Below, piece after piece: positions 40,618 through 42,944 of a stretch of 42,944 nucleotides of DNA. A program made the position numbers and the translations under genes. The stretch comes from Bacillota bacterium (lineage in GTDB: Bacteria; Bacillota; Dehalobacteriia; UBA4068). Location: the NCBI GenBank assembly GCA_017440145.1, contig JAFSHU010000149.1, forward strand, positions 1 to 42,944, given 5' to 3'. The notes under the pieces were generated by a model. The model worked only from the letters and a program-made list of their open reading frames with translations. It searched no databases and was not told the origin of the DNA. Within the stretch, counting starts at the first letter, position 1. Each line of letters opens with the position of its first letter.

Positions 40618-41376
40618 ATGAAAACTGCAATCATCACCGGCGCCTCTGCCGGCCTGGGGCAGGAGCTGGCCCGACAGTCTGCCCAGCTTTTCCCGGAGGT
40701 GGAGGAATATTGGCTCATCGCCCGGCGGGAGGATAAGCTGCAGGAGACTGCCGCCCTGCTCCCGGGGAAGCGGATCCGCCTGCTGCCGCTGGATCTCTGC
40801 GAGCCGGACAGCTTTTCCCGGCTGAAGCAATGTCTGGCGGAAGAAAAGCCGGAAGTGGCGCTGCTCATCAACAACGCGGGCTGCGGCTTTCTGAATCTGG
40901 TGGGGGAGGGGCCGCTTGCGGAATCCACCCGGGTCATTGACCTGAATCTGCGGGCCCTGACGGCTGTCAGCCATCTCTGCCTGCCCTATATGCAGCGGGG
41001 AGGACGGATCGTCAATCTTTCTTCCATTGCTTCCTTCTGCCCGACTCCGCGGATGACGGTTTACAGCGCCTCCAAATTCTATGTTTCCGCTTTCAGCCGG
41101 GGCCTGCATGAGGAGCTTCGCCCCCGGGGCATCACGGTTACGGCAGTCTGTTCCGGCCCCATGGATACGGAATTCATTGCACTGGGACGCATCAAGGGCC
41201 AATCCCCCATGTTTGATCTGCTGCCCTTCTGCGAGCCGAAGCAGGTAGCGAAGGGCGCCCTGCTGGCTGCCCGCCGGGGCAGGCCGGTGTATACGCCGAA
41301 ATTTTTCTATAAGCTTTATCGGCTGCTGGCAAAGCTGCTGCCCCAGGCTCTGATGGTGAAATTTGCCCGCACCTGA
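40618..41376 (+). CDS. Short-chain dehydrogenase/reductase
   Basis: A classical NAD(P)-dependent SDR of 252 residues. TGASAGLG at residues 7-14 binds the cofactor, NNAGCG follows at about 84-89, the catalytic Ser lies in SSIAS and the YxxxK pair in YSASK. The substrate cannot be predicted; relatives near YqjQ/DltE act on lipids, sugars and ketones. Start: ATG 40618 is 10 bases after AAAGGA; a TTG at 40612 is closer to it and would add two residues. Confidence 0.92.
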   Translation: MKTAIITGASAGLGQELARQSAQLFPEVEEYWLIARREDKLQETAALLPGKRIRLLPLDLCEPDSFSRLKQCLAEEKPEVALLINNAGCGFLNLVGEGPLAESTRVIDLNLRALTAVSHLCLPYMQRGGRIVNLSSIASFCPTPRMTVYSASKFYVSAFSRGLHEELRPRGITVTAVCSGPMDTEFIALGRIKGQSPMFDLLPFCEPKQVAKGALLAARRGRPVYTPKFFYKLYRLLAKLLPQALMVKFART

Positions 41377-41548
41377 TGCAAAAATTTGCGAAAAAAGGGA
41401 ACAATATGCGCCTTTGGATTGTCTTATTTTAAATGGTTCTATCTTAAATAAATATTAAAGATTGTCCCTCTTTTATCTTAAATTTTTTCTTGCTACAATC
41501 ATGCTGTAAGCTCAGTTTATGAGGGCAATCCATGAGGTGAAACATAGG

Positions 41549-42262
41549 ATGTATACGATTTTGATCTGTGACGACGACCGGGATATCGTGGCCGCCTTGA
41601 AAATTTATCTGGGGGCAGAGCCCAACTACCGTCTGCTGGAAGCCTATACAGGCCGACAAGCGCTGGAGGTGGTGGCCCGGGAGGAGGTACAGCTCATCCT
41701 CATGGATATTATGATGCCGGAGATGGATGGGATCGCCGCCACTGCCCGCCTGCGGGAGAGCAGCAATATCCCCATCATTCTGCTGACAGCCAAAAGTGAA
41801 AACAGCGATAAGGTGCTGGGTCTGAACATCGGGGCGGATGATTACATCACCAAGCCCTTTGACCCGGTAGAGGTGCTGGCGCGGGTTCGTTCCCAGCTGC
41901 GGCGCTATACCCTGCTGGGCGGCCAGCAGAAGCAGGAGGATCGTATCACCATTGGCGGCATTCAGCTGGATGACAGCGCGAAAACCGTCACCGTGGATGG
42001 AGAGCCCGTTTCCCTGACGCCCATGGAGTACAATATTCTGAGGCTGCTGATGCGGAACCCGGGAAAAGTCTTTTCCTCTGCCCAGATCTATCAGCTGATC
42101 TGGAACGAGGCCGCTTCCGGCTCAGAAGGCACCGTGGCCGTACATATCCGTCATTTGCGGGAAAAAATCGAGATCAGCCCATCTGACCCCCGCTATATTA
42201 AGGTGGTTTGGGGGCAGGGCTATAAGATTGAGGGGATAGGAAATGACAAAGCTCAGCCGTAA
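41549..42262 (+). CDS. OmpR/PhoB-family response regulator
   Basis: A 237-residue two-component regulator. The receiver domain has the acidic CDDDRD, the phosphorylated Asp at about residue 53 in LILMDIMMPEMDG, and the conserved Lys in YITKPFD. A winged-helix DNA-binding domain follows (LTPMEYNILRLLMRNPGKVF ... GTVAVHIRHLREKIE). GAGGTGA lies upstream; ATG 41549 removes a 10-residue unlike extension. A TGC-TACAAT box (41494-41499) may be its promoter. It overlaps the kinase gene by 20 bases. Confidence 0.95.
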   Translation: MYTILICDDDRDIVAALKIYLGAEPNYRLLEAYTGRQALEVVAREEVQLILMDIMMPEMDGIAATARLRESSNIPIILLTAKSENSDKVLGLNIGADDYITKPFDPVEVLARVRSQLRRYTLLGGQQKQEDRITIGGIQLDDSAKTVTVDGEPVSLTPMEYNILRLLMRNPGKVFSSAQIYQLIWNEAASGSEGTVAVHIRHLREKIEISPSDPRYIKVVWGQGYKIEGIGNDKAQP

Positions 42263-42944
42263 CCTGGCTGTCAAGATCGGGGCCATATGCTTATTTGCAT
42301 GTATGGTGCTGGTGGCTGCCGGCTGCCTTTTCGGATCTCTGTATGTGATCGCCCAGGATTGGGATAGAGACGGGCTCAGCTATCATGATACCCAGCAGTG
42401 CCGGGCCACCGCCAAAGGGGTTTGCATGGATATAGCCCTGGCGGCTGCCAGCGGCTCTCTGAGTCAGGAATGGATCGAAGCCTATCTCTATCCGGGGAAT
42501 ATGCAGATCGAAAGCTTCTGGGCTGTGGATGCCTTGGGGAATGAGATCGTCCTGGAGCTGCCCCTCTCTGCGGAGGGGACTTCGGAGCTTCTGCCGGATC
42601 CCGCCGGGGAAAGCATGGCTCTGTATGTAAAGATTACAGATACAAATATGGAAAGCGAAACCCCGCAGGTGGATTACGGGGAGACGGTCGAGGGCTTTTA
42701 TAACGAGGAGCTGCCTCATGTGGTGGTGGATTACGCCGCCGTGGTGGGCGATGGCTCCCTGCAGCGCATTCCTGCTTTTTCGGATGCTGGCCCCGCCTTT
42801 TCTTTCTCCGCAGCGAACTGCCGCCTGCAATTCACGCTGCTGGATCCCCTACTTTATGGAGATGCCCATGAGCAGGAATATCGGCTTTTCCAACTTTTTT
42901 ATCCTTTGCAGGATTTGTTTTTGCCTCTGTTTCTTGTCTGCTGC
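42243..42944 (+). CDS. Sensor histidine kinase, N-terminal part (runs off the window)
   Basis: The frame is open from ATG 42243 to the last base (234 codons). It starts with a membrane segment (about residues 9-36), then a roughly 180-residue extracellular sensor region, and the beginning of a second membrane segment near the end (LQDLFLPLFLVCC). No dimerisation or catalytic motif is inside the window. Identification as the partner kinase rests on the overlap with the response regulator and on this layout. The sensor domain is not recognised. Confidence 0.8.
   Translation, partial: MTKLSRNLAVKIGAICLFACMVLVAAGCLFGSLYVIAQDWDRDGLSYHDTQQCRATAKGVCMDIALAAASGSLSQEWIEAYLYPGNMQIESFWAVDALGNEIVLELPLSAEGTSELLPDPAGESMALYVKITDTNMESETPQVDYGETVEGFYNEELPHVVVDYAAVVGDGSLQRIPAFSDAGPAFSFSAANCRLQFTLLDPLLYGDAHEQEYRLFQLFYPLQDLFLPLFLVCC

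Noticed and set aside
42291-42830. 179-codon minus-strand frame
   Set aside because: It is antisense to the open sensor-kinase frame, which overlaps the response regulator and runs to the window's end.

Overview
The window (42,944 bases) is a chromosomal stretch from a spore-forming member of the Bacillota, most likely a Clostridia-class anaerobe. The evidence is the gene order (tuf, then the S10/spc/alpha ribosomal clusters, ECF transporter, truA, rplM-rpsI), a zinc-type S14 and zinc-type adenylate kinase, and a set of spore genes: a GPR protease, an alpha/beta-type SASP, YlbJ, CwlD, and YlmC/YmxH and YlxY homologues. I cannot name the genus. No tRNA, rRNA, CRISPR array, transposase or phage gene was recognised.

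Layout. 1-15162: the end of tuf, then an almost unbroken plus-strand ribosomal super-operon, rpsJ to rplQ, including secY, adk, a KOW-domain protein, infA and rpoA. The methionine aminopeptidase gene (map) that commonly sits between adk and infA is absent. A strong terminator at about 15207-15235 closes it. 15289-18740: ecfA1-ecfA2-ecfT (vitamin/cobalt-type ECF energising module) and truA. 18808-19814: rplM-rpsI with its own consensus promoter and terminator. 19961-25501: a cell-wall and sporulation block: cwlD on the minus strand, then a plus-strand run of YlxY-like deacetylase, D-Ala-D-Ala carboxypeptidase, M16 peptidase, dut, YmxH-like PRC-barrel protein and dapB. 25502-26072: a 570-base gene-free stretch packed with inverted repeats, including a perfect 24-bp palindrome. 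26073-29546: murI and a D-2-hydroxyacid dehydrogenase (minus), a lincosamide-nucleotidyltransferase-like gene (minus), and a divergent SdpI-family protein plus a DJ-1/PfpI protein (plus). 29547-31184: a stand-alone trpB preceded by a 340-base leader with a promoter, a 17-codon reading frame ending in Trp-stop and an intrinsic terminator. 31250-34291: BMP-family lipoprotein, a tandem-HTH protein, and ackA (minus). 34302-38783: ylbJ, then a minus-strand padR-DUF1700-DUF4097 cassette with a near-perfect operator over its promoter, a coiled-coil protein and rsmD. 38867-40489: gpr and an alpha/beta SASP gene, each with a sigma-G-like promoter candidate. 40555-42944: an SDR oxidoreductase and a two-component system whose kinase runs off the window.

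How the genes work together. The first 15 kb makes ribosomes, the translocon and RNA polymerase alpha. Several later genes belong to sporulation: cwlD modifies spore cortex, the YlxY/Ymx cluster is a conserved sporulation-associated neighbourhood, ylbJ is a spore membrane protein, and GPR degrades SASP at germination. The SASP contains a recognisable GPR cleavage site.

No single stretch proves a new system. The items I would follow up first are the candidate attenuator in front of the lone trpB, the hairpin-rich element after dapB, the lincosamide-resistance-like gene, and the PadR operator with its freshly duplicated DUF4097 adhesin-like partner. All statements rest on reading the sequence and on family knowledge; no database search or folding program was run.
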